This document shows positions 56,323 through 64,000 of a stretch of DNA of 64,000 nucleotides, piece after piece. This stretch comes from an uncultured Cellulophaga sp. (GTDB taxonomy: Bacteria > Bacteroidota > Bacteroidia > Flavobacteriales > Flavobacteriaceae): contig CANMEI010000007.1 of NCBI GenBank assembly GCA_947496695.1, forward strand, positions 124,001 to 188,000, given 5' to 3'. Each line of letters starts with the position of its first letter. Within the stretch, counting starts at the first letter, position 1. A program made the position numbers and the translations under genes. The notes under the pieces are model-generated. The model did not search any database. It was given only the letters and a program-made list of their open reading frames with translations, and was not told the origin of the DNA.

Positions 56323-57321
56323 CTATAATGAATCTCTAATTATAATTTTAGTTGGTATATAAAATTTTGTGATACTATTATTTGTAACAAATTTTGCAGC
56401 CGCAACACCAATTTCATGAAAATCTGTAGTAACAACTGTAATACCTTTATATATAAATTTCTTCATTGGCGTATCATTATAAGATAAAAAGCCAACATCA
56501 ACGCCTGGTTCTAAATTATGCGTTTTACATTGTTCTAAAAAAGTACCTAGCATTCTATCACTAACACATATATATGCAGTTTCACTTTTAATTTTTAATG
56601 TATTTGAGTCTGTTTTTATTTGATAATCAAAATCAAAATCATTACAGAATTTTTCAAAATAAGTAATGGTTTCTATTGGGTGGTTGGTATATTCTGGATA
56701 TAAAAAATGAATTGCTTTATACTTTTTAAATAGATCTGTAACACCAATCAAAGCATTATAAAAACTTTTTCCAAAGTCTTGAAAAACGTAATTATTTGTT
56801 TTTTTAGTATGAATATTCCAATCTAAAAGCAGCAAATTCTCATTTGTGATTTTTGATAACACATCAGGCACATCAATATGGTCAAAGCCCATAATAATAT
56901 ATTTGTAATACTTACCAATACTATTATTAATAATGGTTTTAAAATTATCAATATTATAATGGTGAAACTGCACATCGGTAATTACATCATCTCCTAAATA
57001 GTTTTTGAATGAATGATATAAAACTTCTTTATAGGCTTTAAAAGTATCTAAAACCAAAAGAACCTTTTTAATATTACTTGCTACATAATATCCTTTATTA
57101 GGTACTGATTCTATTACGTTACTTTCTTTTAAAACTGAATATGCTTTAAAAACAGTATCACGCGACAAGTTGTAATTTTTACATAAAGCATTAACTGATG
57201 GCAAAGGATCTCCAATTTCTAAACGATTTTTCGCCACAGCTTCATTAACTGCATTAACAATTTGCTGGTACTTTGGCACACCACTCTCATGATCAATACT
57301 AAATGTAAAATTATCACTCAT
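56323..57321 (-). CDS. GntR-type regulator with LacI-like sensor domain (xylose operon)
   Basis: About 332 aa from ATG 57321; an in-frame ATG at 57360 adds 13 residues unlike the family start (which normally opens with FSIDHESGVPKYQQIV as here), so the shorter form is preferred. N-terminal winged helix (NLEIGDPLPSVNALCKNYNLSRDTVFKAYSVLKESNVI), then a periplasmic-binding-protein-like effector domain (VLLVLDTFKAYKE, YICVSDRMLGTFLEQCK, GFLSYNDTP, ITVVTTDF). This architecture is the XylR-type sensor common in Bacteroidetes. It probably represses or activates the xylB-xylA genes in response to xylose. Confidence 0.9.
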   Translation of the reverse strand: MSDNFTFSIDHESGVPKYQQIVNAVNEAVAKNRLEIGDPLPSVNALCKNYNLSRDTVFKAYSVLKESNVIESVPNKGYYVASNIKKVLLVLDTFKAYKEVLYHSFKNYLGDDVITDVQFHHYNIDNFKTIINNSIGKYYKYIIMGFDHIDVPDVLSKITNENLLLLDWNIHTKKTNNYVFQDFGKSFYNALIGVTDLFKKYKAIHFLYPEYTNHPIETITYFEKFCNDFDFDYQIKTDSNTLKIKSETAYICVSDRMLGTFLEQCKTHNLEPGVDVGFLSYNDTPMKKFIYKGITVVTTDFHEIGVAAAKFVTNNSITKFYIPTKIIIRDSL

Positions 57322-57476
57322 AAAACATATCCATACCGGTCTGTTCTGGTTTGGATTCAAATTTAATATTTTTATTTATTCTGAAATAATATTTTTTCAA
57401 ATTTTAACTTGCTATAATTATGTTTATTTAAATAAAGTTGATTTAGAAAACTTTAGTAAATTCGCCACTAAATTAT

Positions 57477-57560
57477 GCCCACGTGGTGAAATTGGTAGAC
57501 ACGCCACCTTGAGGGGGTGGTGTTTGCAAGAACGTGCTAGTTCGAATCTAGTCGTGGGCA
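57477..57560 (+). tRNA. tRNA-Leu (anticodon GAG)
   Basis: 84-nt tRNA. The acceptor stem GCCCACG pairs with CGTGGGC at 57553-57559, discriminator A at 57560; CCA is not encoded. D-loop GGTAGAC, anticodon stem CCACC/GGTGG with loop TTGAGGG giving GAG, a long variable arm (class II, as for leucine), and T-loop TTCGAATC. Confidence 0.97.
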
Positions 57561-57567
57561 CACAAAC

Positions 57568-57600
57568 AAACCTGTAAACAAAAGTTTACAGGTTTTATTT
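57568..57600 (+). terminator. Terminator after tRNA-Leu
   Basis: Stem AAACCTGTAAAC (57568-57579) with GTTTACAGGTTT (57584-57595), loop AAAA, followed by a T-run to about 57604. Confidence 0.9.
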
Positions 57601-57656
57601 TTTTTCATAGAAAATGATTTTGTATTATTATTTTGTTTAACTTTATTCAAAAAAGT

Positions 57657-58574
57657 ATGAACAAAATAAAAACTTCATTTAGTATTCGCGATTTGGAGAA
57701 TATATCTGGAATAAAAGCTCATACCATTAGAATCTGGGAAAAAAGATACCATTTACTAGAACCTCAACGAACAGATACAAATATTAGAAACTATAGTTTA
57801 GATAGCCTTCAAAAGCTTTTAAACATTACTCTTTTGTATAATAATGGGTATAAAATATCAAACATTGCAAAAATCAAAGAAGAAGAATTACCAAATACTG
57901 TTAAGAAATTAGTTGACAAAACTGCTATTCAAAATGATGCTATCAACTCATTTAAGTTGGCCATGATGAATTTTGACACTAATCAGTTTAACAATACTTA
58001 CAACCAATTGCTTGAAAAAAATTCATTCAATGAAATTTTTCATGACGTATTTGTTCCGTTATTTAATCAAATTGGATTATTGTGGCAAACAAATGTGATT
58101 AGACCATCTCACGAACATTTCATGTCAAATTTAATTCGACATAAAGTGATTATAAACACAGAAAAGGTACAATCTGAAAATAATTTTAAATCCGACAAAT
58201 TATTTATTCTTTTTCTACCTGAACATGAAATACATGAACTAGGCTTGCTTTATTTAAATTATGAAATACAATCTAAAGGGTATAAAACTATATATCTTGG
58301 CCATTCTGTTCCTTTAGAATCACTTATTGAATTAAGTAATTTTCACCCTCAACAATATTTTATATCTTATTTTACAACTGAACCTAACAGAGGTATTATT
58401 AATAAATATATTGAAGATTTTAAAGAGAAAATAGAAATAGGTGAAAAAAATAAATTTTGGATTTTAGGTTACCAATCTCAATTTATAGACAAAAAAATTT
58501 TAGATGATAATCTTAAAAAATTCGCATCTATAAAAAAAATTACTAACCAGTTAAATACTTTACAAAAATCATAA
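57657..58574 (+). CDS. MerR-family regulator with B12-binding-type domain (CarH/LitR-like)
   Basis: 305 aa from ATG 57657 (an upstream ATG at 57633 adds 8 residues and is less likely). Residues ~7-75 are a MerR helix-turn-helix (SIRDLENISGIKAHTIRIWEKRYHLLEP). The second half carries the marks of adenosylcobalamin photoreceptors: W-x9-E-H (Trp143, Glu153, His154) in the four-helix cap and E-x-H-x-x-G (Glu191, His193, Gly196), where the His is the lower axial cobalt ligand. The motif spacing matches CarH closely. It heads the operon with crtI, 3 bp away, so it likely controls carotenoid synthesis, plausibly by light. The -7 region near TTTGTTTAAC (57632-57641) may hold its promoter or operator. 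Confidence 0.85.
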   Translation: MNKIKTSFSIRDLENISGIKAHTIRIWEKRYHLLEPQRTDTNIRNYSLDSLQKLLNITLLYNNGYKISNIAKIKEEELPNTVKKLVDKTAIQNDAINSFKLAMMNFDTNQFNNTYNQLLEKNSFNEIFHDVFVPLFNQIGLLWQTNVIRPSHEHFMSNLIRHKVIINTEKVQSENNFKSDKLFILFLPEHEIHELGLLYLNYEIQSKGYKTIYLGHSVPLESLIELSNFHPQQYFISYFTTEPNRGIINKYIEDFKEKIEIGEKNKFWILGYQSQFIDKKILDDNLKKFASIKKITNQLNTLQKS

Positions 58575-58577
58575 TTT

Positions 58578-60041
58578 ATGAACACTAAAGTTATTGTTAT
58601 TGGTTCAGGGTTCTCATCACTTTCAGCTTCTTGTTATTTGGCTAAGGAAGGTTTTGATGTTACTATATTTGAAAAAAATGATACCGTTGGCGGTAGAGCT
58701 AGACAACTTAAAAGAGATGGTTTCACTTTTGATATGGGGCCAAGTTGGTACTGGATGCCTGATATTTTTGATCGCTTTTTTGCCGATTTTGGCAAACAAA
58801 CTTCAGACTATTACCAACTAGACAAACTAGACCCTGCATATAAAATATTTTTTGAAGACGATACCATTACAATTGGTGATTGTATGGATAAAATTTGTGA
58901 AGAATTTGAACGCATTGAAGATGGAAGTTCAAAACATCTTAGAAAATTTATAAATACTGCCCAAGAAAATTATAATATTGCTATTAATAAAATAGTATTA
59001 CGCCCTGGCTTATCACCAATTGAATTAATTACCCCAGAAACAATAACAAGAGTAGATCAATTTTTTAAAACTATTAGCTCTCAGGTTCGTAAAAAATTCA
59101 AAAACCCTAAATTAATTTCTACATTAGAATTTCCGGTTCTTTTTTTAGGTGCTAAACCTAACAAGACTCCATCATTCTATAATTTCATGAATTTTGCCGA
59201 CTTCGGACTTGGTACTTGGCACCCAAAAGGTGGCATGTATGAAATTATTAAAGCTATGAAACACTTAGCTGAAGAGTTAGGAGTGAAAATAAAAACCAAT
59301 AGCCCAGTTGACAAAATCATTACTAAAAATGGCATTGCAAATGGTGTAAGTTGTAATGGAGAAATTTACCAAGCAAACGTTGTTTTATCAGGTGCAGATT
59401 ATCATCATTCTGAAACATTATTAAATAAAGAAGAAAGGCAATACTCTGAAAACTATTGGGATAAAAAAACATTTGCCCCATCATCTCTTTTATTTTACAT
59501 CGGGTTAAATAAAAAATTAAAAAACATTGAGCATCATAATTTGTTTTTTGATACAGATTTTGAACTTCATGCTAAAGAAATTTATGACAATCCGAAATGG
59601 CCTAAAGACCCATTGTTTTATGCAAATTTCCCTTCTATAACTGATAAATCTATGGCGCCAGAAAATTGTGAAACCGCATTTTTTTTAATTCCGATTGCGC
59701 CAGACTTAGTTGATTCTAAAGAAATAAGAGAACATTATTTTAATTTAATAATGCATAGATTTCAAAAACAAACAAAGGAAAATATCACAGATAGTATTAT
59801 ATTTAAAGAGACATTTTGTGTTAAAGAATTTAAAGAAGAATATAATTCATATAAAGGAAACGCATATGGTTTAGCTAATACTTTAACTCAAACTGCATTT
59901 TTAAGACCTAGTTTAAAAAGTAAAAAAGTAGAAAATTTATTTTTTACTGGACAATTGACCGTACCTGGCCCCGGAGTACCTCCCGCTTTAATATCAGGTA
60001 AAATAGTATCACAATTAATCGCCAAAAACGCTAAACAATAA
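58578..60041 (+). CDS. crtI: Phytoene desaturase
   Basis: A 487-aa FAD enzyme converting phytoene to lycopene by stepwise desaturation. The N-terminal dinucleotide-binding motif VIGSGFSSLSASCYLAK...GGRARQ and FDMGPSWYWMPDIF are family signatures; the C-terminal FFTGQLTVPGPGVPPALISGK is the bacterial-type CrtI signature. It sits 3 bp after the CarH-like regulator and 4 bp before crtB. Confidence 0.97.
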   Translation: MNTKVIVIGSGFSSLSASCYLAKEGFDVTIFEKNDTVGGRARQLKRDGFTFDMGPSWYWMPDIFDRFFADFGKQTSDYYQLDKLDPAYKIFFEDDTITIGDCMDKICEEFERIEDGSSKHLRKFINTAQENYNIAINKIVLRPGLSPIELITPETITRVDQFFKTISSQVRKKFKNPKLISTLEFPVLFLGAKPNKTPSFYNFMNFADFGLGTWHPKGGMYEIIKAMKHLAEELGVKIKTNSPVDKIITKNGIANGVSCNGEIYQANVVLSGADYHHSETLLNKEERQYSENYWDKKTFAPSSLLFYIGLNKKLKNIEHHNLFFDTDFELHAKEIYDNPKWPKDPLFYANFPSITDKSMAPENCETAFFLIPIAPDLVDSKEIREHYFNLIMHRFQKQTKENITDSIIFKETFCVKEFKEEYNSYKGNAYGLANTLTQTAFLRPSLKSKKVENLFFTGQLTVPGPGVPPALISGKIVSQLIAKNAKQ

Positions 60042-60045
60042 AATT

Positions 60046-60885
60046 ATGAAACAAATATTTGACCATGTCTCATACAGTTGTAGCAAAACCGTAACACAAT
60101 CATACAGTACATCTTTTACGCTTGCTACAAAAATGTTGCATTCTTCAATTAGAGGAGATATTTATAATATATATGGGTTTGTACGTTTTGCAGATGAAAT
60201 TGTAGATTCTTTTCATGATTATGATAAAGAATATCTTTTTAATAAATTTGAAAACGATTTAAAAGATGCATTAAAATATAAAATTAGTTTAAATCCTATT
60301 TTGAACTCTTTTCAATATACCTACCATACATACAAAATACCTTATGAATTTGTTGATTCATTTATGAAAAGTATGCGAATGGATTTACACAAAACTGTTT
60401 ATAAAACTAACGAAGAGTATAAAGAATATATTTATGGTTCAGCTGACGTTGTTGGTTTAATGTGTTTAAAGGTCTTTGTAAAAGGTGATCAAGAAGCTTT
60501 TGATAACTTAAAAACAAGTGCTATGACTCTAGGGTCTGCTTTTCAAAAAGTAAATTTTTTACGTGATTTAAAAGATGATTTTGAAGGACTTAATAGAACA
60601 TATTTTCCAAATACTAATTTAAAAGCTTTAGACGAAGAAAGTAAGGCTAGAATTATAAAAGAAATTAATGATGATTTTAACCTCGGTTTTCAAGGAATAA
60701 AAAATTTACCTACATCAGCTAAATTTGGTGTTTATACTGCATATAGATATTACTCTAAATTGTTACAAAAATTACAAAAAACACCACCTTTGCAAATTCA
60801 AAATACTAGAATAAGAGTACCTAACTATCAAAAATTTGGTCTTTTAGCTAAATCTTATGTGAATTATAAACTTAATTTAGTTTAA
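60046..60885 (+). CDS. crtB: Phytoene synthase
   Basis: A 279-aa squalene/phytoene synthase family enzyme that joins two geranylgeranyl diphosphates. The two Asp-rich motifs are visible as FADEIVDS (first) and FLRDLKDDFEGLNRTYFP (second), and SFTLATKML and GSAFQKVNFLRD are typical. Tight spacing to crtI (4 bp) and crtZ (1 bp). Confidence 0.97.
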   Translation: MKQIFDHVSYSCSKTVTQSYSTSFTLATKMLHSSIRGDIYNIYGFVRFADEIVDSFHDYDKEYLFNKFENDLKDALKYKISLNPILNSFQYTYHTYKIPYEFVDSFMKSMRMDLHKTVYKTNEEYKEYIYGSADVVGLMCLKVFVKGDQEAFDNLKTSAMTLGSAFQKVNFLRDLKDDFEGLNRTYFPNTNLKALDEESKARIIKEINDDFNLGFQGIKNLPTSAKFGVYTAYRYYSKLLQKLQKTPPLQIQNTRIRVPNYQKFGLLAKSYVNYKLNLV

Positions 60886-60886
60886 A

Positions 60887-61336
60887 ATGAATACAATTAT
60901 CTGGATCCTTATATTTTTAGGAACCTTTTCTATAATGGAATTTATGGCTTGGTTTAGTCACAAGTATATTATGCATGGTTTTTTATGGATTTTACATAAA
61001 GACCATCACAAAAAAGACCATGATTCTTGGTTTGAAAGAAATGATGCTTTTTTTATTATTTACGCTATTGTAAGCATGTCTTTCATTTATGCAGGAGCTA
61101 CAACATGGTTTTGGTATGGCTGGCCAATAGGTCTTGGCATAATGGCTTATGGTGCAGCTTATTTTTTAGTGCATGATATTTTTATACACCAGCGCTTTAA
61201 ATTGTTTAGAAGTGCTAATAATTGGTATGCTAAAGGAGTAAGAAGAGCTCACAAAATGCATCACAAACATATAGGCAAAGAAAAAGGAGAATGTTTTGGA
61301 ATGCTATTTGTCCCTTTTAAATATTTTAAAAAGTAA
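60887..61336 (+). CDS. crtZ: Beta-carotene hydroxylase
   Basis: A 149-aa membrane di-iron hydroxylase (three to four hydrophobic segments). The four histidine boxes are present: HKYIMHG, HKDHHKKDHDSW, HDIFIHQRF and HKMHHKHIGK. It hydroxylates beta-carotene to zeaxanthin. Lycopene cyclase (crtY) is not in the window and must lie elsewhere. Its stop is 5 bp from the convergent TlpA-like gene stop, with no terminator recognised. Confidence 0.95.
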   Translation: MNTIIWILIFLGTFSIMEFMAWFSHKYIMHGFLWILHKDHHKKDHDSWFERNDAFFIIYAIVSMSFIYAGATTWFWYGWPIGLGIMAYGAAYFLVHDIFIHQRFKLFRSANNWYAKGVRRAHKMHHKHIGKEKGECFGMLFVPFKYFKK

Positions 61337-61341
61337 ATATT

Positions 61342-61902
61342 TTATTTGATCAACAACTTATCTAACAAATTTCTAGTTTTTGTTCCATTCCAATTCGCTA
61401 CACCCTTTTCAGAAATAACTATTTTCCCTTCTTTATCAATTATAAAAGTCGTAGGAATAGATTTTGAAAAAAGCTCTTTAGGCTCTTTACTTTTCTTATA
61501 ATATACCGGAAAATCGTAGTTCTCTTTACTTAAAAAAGAAGCTACACTTTCTTTTTCATCATTTGCAACAAACAAAAAACATACTTTATCACCATAATCT
61601 ATATATAAATCATTAAAATCAGGTATTTCAGCTATACAAGGTGGACACCAAGTAGCCCAAAAATTTACAACTACAACCCTACCTTTTAATGATTTAAAAT
61701 TGACTTGAGACCCTTTTTGAGACACCAATAACCAATTATTATCAGTTATTGACTCTTGATCACTAAGTTTAATTTCTGAAGGATTAAATACAAATAGACG
61801 ATTAACTAAAATTTTTACTTTAAAACCTAAAGGTGTGAAAAGTAAAATACACAAAATGGCAACAAAAATAAGGTTAGAAACCGTCTTTTTACTTATAGTC
61901 AT
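61342..61902 (-). CDS. TlpA-like thioredoxin-fold protein (active CxxC)
   Basis: A 186-aa membrane-anchored protein (one N-terminal TM, residues ~9-30) facing the periplasm. The redox motif is WCPPC in VVNFWATWCPPCIAEIPD, and the cis-Pro region SIPTTFIIDKEGKIV is standard. It probably works as a TlpA/ResA-type thiol-disulfide oxidoreductase. Its start overlaps the stop of the paralogue at 61902 (TAATG), so the pair is co-translated. Confidence 0.9.
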   Translation of the reverse strand: MTISKKTVSNLIFVAILCILLFTPLGFKVKILVNRLFVFNPSEIKLSDQESITDNNWLLVSQKGSQVNFKSLKGRVVVVNFWATWCPPCIAEIPDFNDLYIDYGDKVCFLFVANDEKESVASFLSKENYDFPVYYKKSKEPKELFSKSIPTTFIIDKEGKIVISEKGVANWNGTKTRNLLDKLLIK

Positions 61903-62468
61903 TATTTAGAAATCAAATCATCTAACAAATTGAAAATCTTAGAGTTATCCCAATCTGCTATTCCTTTTTTACTAATAATAATATTTCCTTTTTTATCAAT
62001 TAAATAAGAAGAAGGAGCCTTTATATTTATAGCTTCAAAAGGCATTTTTTCACCAATAAATAAATATGTTACTGGAAATGTAAGATTGTGTTCAGCCATA
62101 AAAGCCTCTACAGGCTCACGCTCTTCATTTGTAATAATATAAAAATCTACTTTGCCTTTATATTGCTCATACATTTTTTGTATGCTTTGTAATTCAGCTT
62201 CACAAGGCAAAACCCAAGAGGCCCAAAAATTAATAAAAACAACTTTACCTTTTGATTTTTTGAAATTGAAAATATTCCAATTTTCATCTTTTAACCTCCA
62301 ATCATAATCAGATATTTGATTTCGGCTTGTCTCTTCTGTCACTGAAGGACTAAAAGAAAATATTTTGTTTAGTATTACCTTACTATAATCCCCTAAAGGA
62401 GTAACGAAAAAGGATAGAATAAAGGCGAAAAGTATAATATTTAGAATAGTCTTCTTTGTAATTCTCAT
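61902..62468 (-). CDS. TlpA-like thioredoxin-fold protein with degenerate redox motif
   Basis: A 188-aa paralogue of the protein at 61342 with the same N-terminal TM anchor and length. Its redox site reads WVLPC in FINFWASWVLPCEAEL: the first Cys of CxxC is Val, so it cannot do ordinary dithiol exchange, though the resolving-position Cys remains. The cis-Pro loop is KAPSSYLIDKKGNII. It could bind a partner or form a mixed disulfide. Promoter not identified. Confidence 0.88.
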   Translation of the reverse strand: MRITKKTILNIILFAFILSFFVTPLGDYSKVILNKIFSFSPSVTEETSRNQISDYDWRLKDENWNIFNFKKSKGKVVFINFWASWVLPCEAELQSIQKMYEQYKGKVDFYIITNEEREPVEAFMAEHNLTFPVTYLFIGEKMPFEAINIKAPSSYLIDKKGNIIISKKGIADWDNSKIFNLLDDLISK

Positions 62469-62494
62469 TAATTAATTTATTTCTTCAAAACTAA

Positions 62495-62522
62495 AAAACT
62501 CCTGATGAATATCAGGAGTTTT
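62495..62522. terminator. Terminator between aconitase and TlpA-like genes
   Basis: Stem AAAACTCCTGAT with ATCAGGAGTTTT, loop GAAT, with A-rich and T-rich flanks; lies between the aconitase stop (62576) and the TlpA-like start (62468), both on the minus strand. Confidence 0.88.
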
Positions 62523-62575
62523 CTTTAATAAAAAATTAACAATTTTTAAATTAAGCATATATTTCTTAACAAAAG

Positions 62576-64000
62576 TTAAGAAGCATTTTCTTTTTTGATC
62601 ACATTTAAAGCAGAACCTTCTCTATACCAATCAATTTGAGGTTGGTTATATGTGTGGTTTACTTTAATTGTATCAGTACTTCCATCAGCATGAACTAACT
62701 CAATTGTTAATTGTTTATCTGGTGCAAATTCTGCAATATCTAAAAAGTTAAAAGTATCATCTTCTTGTACTAAATCATAATCGCTTTCATTTTCAAAAGT
62801 CAACCCTAACATACCTTGTTTTTTAAGGTTTGTTTCATGAATACGAGCAAAAGACTTTACAATAACCGCAGCAACACCTAAATGTCTTGGTTCCATAGCT
62901 GCATGCTCACGAGAAGAACCTTCTCCGTAATTATGATCTCCTACAACTATAGATCTAACCCCTGCAGCTTTATAAGCTCTAGCAGTATCAGGTACGCCAC
63001 CAAATTCACCTGTTAACTGGTTCTTAACAAGGTTTGTTTTCTTACCAAATGCATTTACAGCACCAATTAAACAATTGTTTGAGATATTATCTAAATGGCC
63101 ACGGAAACGCAACCATGGTCCAGCCATAGAAATATGATCGGTTGTACATTTACCAAATGCTTTTATCAATAATTTTGCTCCCATAAGACTTTCATCTTTT
63201 ATAGGCATAAAAGGTTCTAACAACTGTAATCTTTCTGATTCTGGAGAAACAGCTACCTCTACACCTGATCCATCTTCATCTGGCGCTAAGAAACCTGCAT
63301 CTTCTACAGCAAATCCTTTTGGAGGCAATTCCCAACCTGTTGGCTCATCAAATTTTACCTCTTCACCGTTTTCGTTTATTAACGTATCAGTCATAGGGTT
63401 AAAATCTAAACGCCCAGATATCGCTATTGCTGCTGTAATTTCTGGTGAAGCAACAAACGCGTGAGTATTTGGGTTACCATCTGCACGCTTAGCAAAGTTT
63501 CTATTAAATGAATGAACTATACTATTTTTTGGTGCATTTTTAGGATCACTATATCGTGCCCATTGACCAATACATGGCCCACATGCATTGGTGAATATTT
63601 TAGCGTTTAATTTTTCAAATACTTGTAATATACCATCTCTATCAGCGGTATAACGTACTTGTTCTGAACCAGGATTAATTCCTAATTCTGATTTCATTTT
63701 TAATCCTTTATCTATTGCTTGTTGCGCAATTGAAGATGCTCTTGACAAATCTTCATAAGAAGAGTTTGTACATGAACCAATTAATCCCCATTCCACTTGA
63801 AGAGGCCATTCATTTTCAGTTGCTTTTTTAGTCATATCAGAACCTACTCCTGTAGATAAATCTGGAGTAAAAGGTCCGTTTAATAAAGGTGTTAATTCTG
63901 ATAAGTTAATTTCAATAACTTGATCAAAGTATTGCTCAGGGTTTGCATAAACTTCTGCATCTGCAGTTAAATGCTCTTTTACAGCATTTGCAGCATCTGC
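62576..64000 (-). CDS. acn: Aconitate hydratase, C-terminal part (5' end beyond window)
   Basis: 475 codons are visible and the frame runs on through 63836-64000 ([16 protein letters not shown]...) to the edge, so the ATG at 63835 is internal. The iron-sulfur ligand cysteines fall in [12 protein letters not shown] and [10 protein letters not shown]; the swivel-domain [15 protein letters not shown] and the [15 protein letters not shown] segments are those of mitochondrial-type aconitases (citrate to isocitrate in the TCA cycle). A full-length protein would be about 750 aa. Confidence 0.96.
   Translation of the reverse strand, partial: ADAANAVKEHLTADAEVYANPEQYFDQVIEINLSELTPLLNGPFTPDLSTGVGSDMTKKATENEWPLQVEWGLIGSCTNSSYEDLSRASSIAQQAIDKGLKMKSELGINPGSEQVRYTADRDGILQVFEKLNAKIFTNACGPCIGQWARYSDPKNAPKNSIVHSFNRNFAKRADGNPNTHAFVASPEITAAIAISGRLDFNPMTDTLINENGEEVKFDEPTGWELPPKGFAVEDAGFLAPDEDGSGVEVAVSPESERLQLLEPFMPIKDESLMGAKLLIKAFGKCTTDHISMAGPWLRFRGHLDNISNNCLIGAVNAFGKKTNLVKNQLTGEFGGVPDTARAYKAAGVRSIVVGDHNYGEGSSREHAAMEPRHLGVAAVIVKSFARIHETNLKKQGMLGLTFENESDYDLVQEDDTFNFLDIAEFAPDKQLTIELVHADGSTDTIKVNHTYNQPQIDWYREGSALNVIKKENAS

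Noticed and set aside
57477..57604. tRNA-Leu as an integration site of a mobile element
   Set aside because: No integrase, no direct repeat of the tRNA 3' end and no compositional break is visible nearby. No transposase, IS end or CRISPR array was seen anywhere in the window.

Overview
The window reads as AT-rich chromosomal DNA of a marine member of the Bacteroidetes, most likely Flavobacteriaceae. The evidence is a SusC/SusD pair, a hybrid two-component system (HTCS), many lipoproteins with a Cys lipobox, formylglycine sulfatases, a zeaxanthin-type carotenoid operon and TAnnNTTG-type -7 boxes instead of sigma70 promoters. No species call is made.

Positions 1-49000 are one large polysaccharide utilization locus (PUL). 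A plus-strand operon (36663-44684) encodes SusC, SusD, a TIG-domain surface lipoprotein and a beta-helix lipoprotein. Almost all degradative genes lie to its left on the minus strand: a GH31-like start (cut by the edge), two GH88 unsaturated glucuronyl hydrolases, GH95 and GH29 fucosidases, two GH141-like beta-helix proteins with C-terminal PDZ-like domains, four heparinase II/III-type lyase candidates, two beta-propeller GH43/GH117-like proteins, two esterase-like hydrolases, four sulfatases, a second beta-helix protein and an MFS sugar transporter. The mixture (lyases plus GH88 for uronic acid, GH29/GH95/GH141 for fucose, sulfatases) points to a sulfated polymer of fucose and uronic acid, such as an algal glucuronofucan or fucoglucuronomannan, or fucosylated chondroitin sulfate. 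The exact substrate is inferred. An L-fuconolactonase-like gene follows at 49177.

The most notable regulatory finding is a shared promoter layout in front of six PUL operons: two direct 15-bp boxes (consensus GRATNATARTTTATA) with a 21-bp period. In five of the six, the second box is followed by exactly 21 bp and then a TAnnNTTG -7 box. The six sites head operons that together hold nearly every PUL gene, so they are good candidates for the HTCS operator. The HTCS gene itself (44816-49000) is split by one in-frame TAA at 46799-46801 with flawless homology on both sides, so the regulator looks recently inactivated or the base is an error or polymorphism.

To the right lie a four-gene minus-strand cluster (YHYH lipoprotein, MORN-repeat lipoprotein, SCO1-like protein, fifth sulfatase; 49999-53299), a xylose operon (GntR/LacI-type regulator, xylB, xylA; 53487-57321), tRNA-Leu(GAG), a carotenoid operon (CarH-like MerR regulator, crtI, crtB, crtZ; 57657-61336), two TlpA-like thioredoxins (61342-62468) and the 3' part of an aconitase gene running off the right edge.
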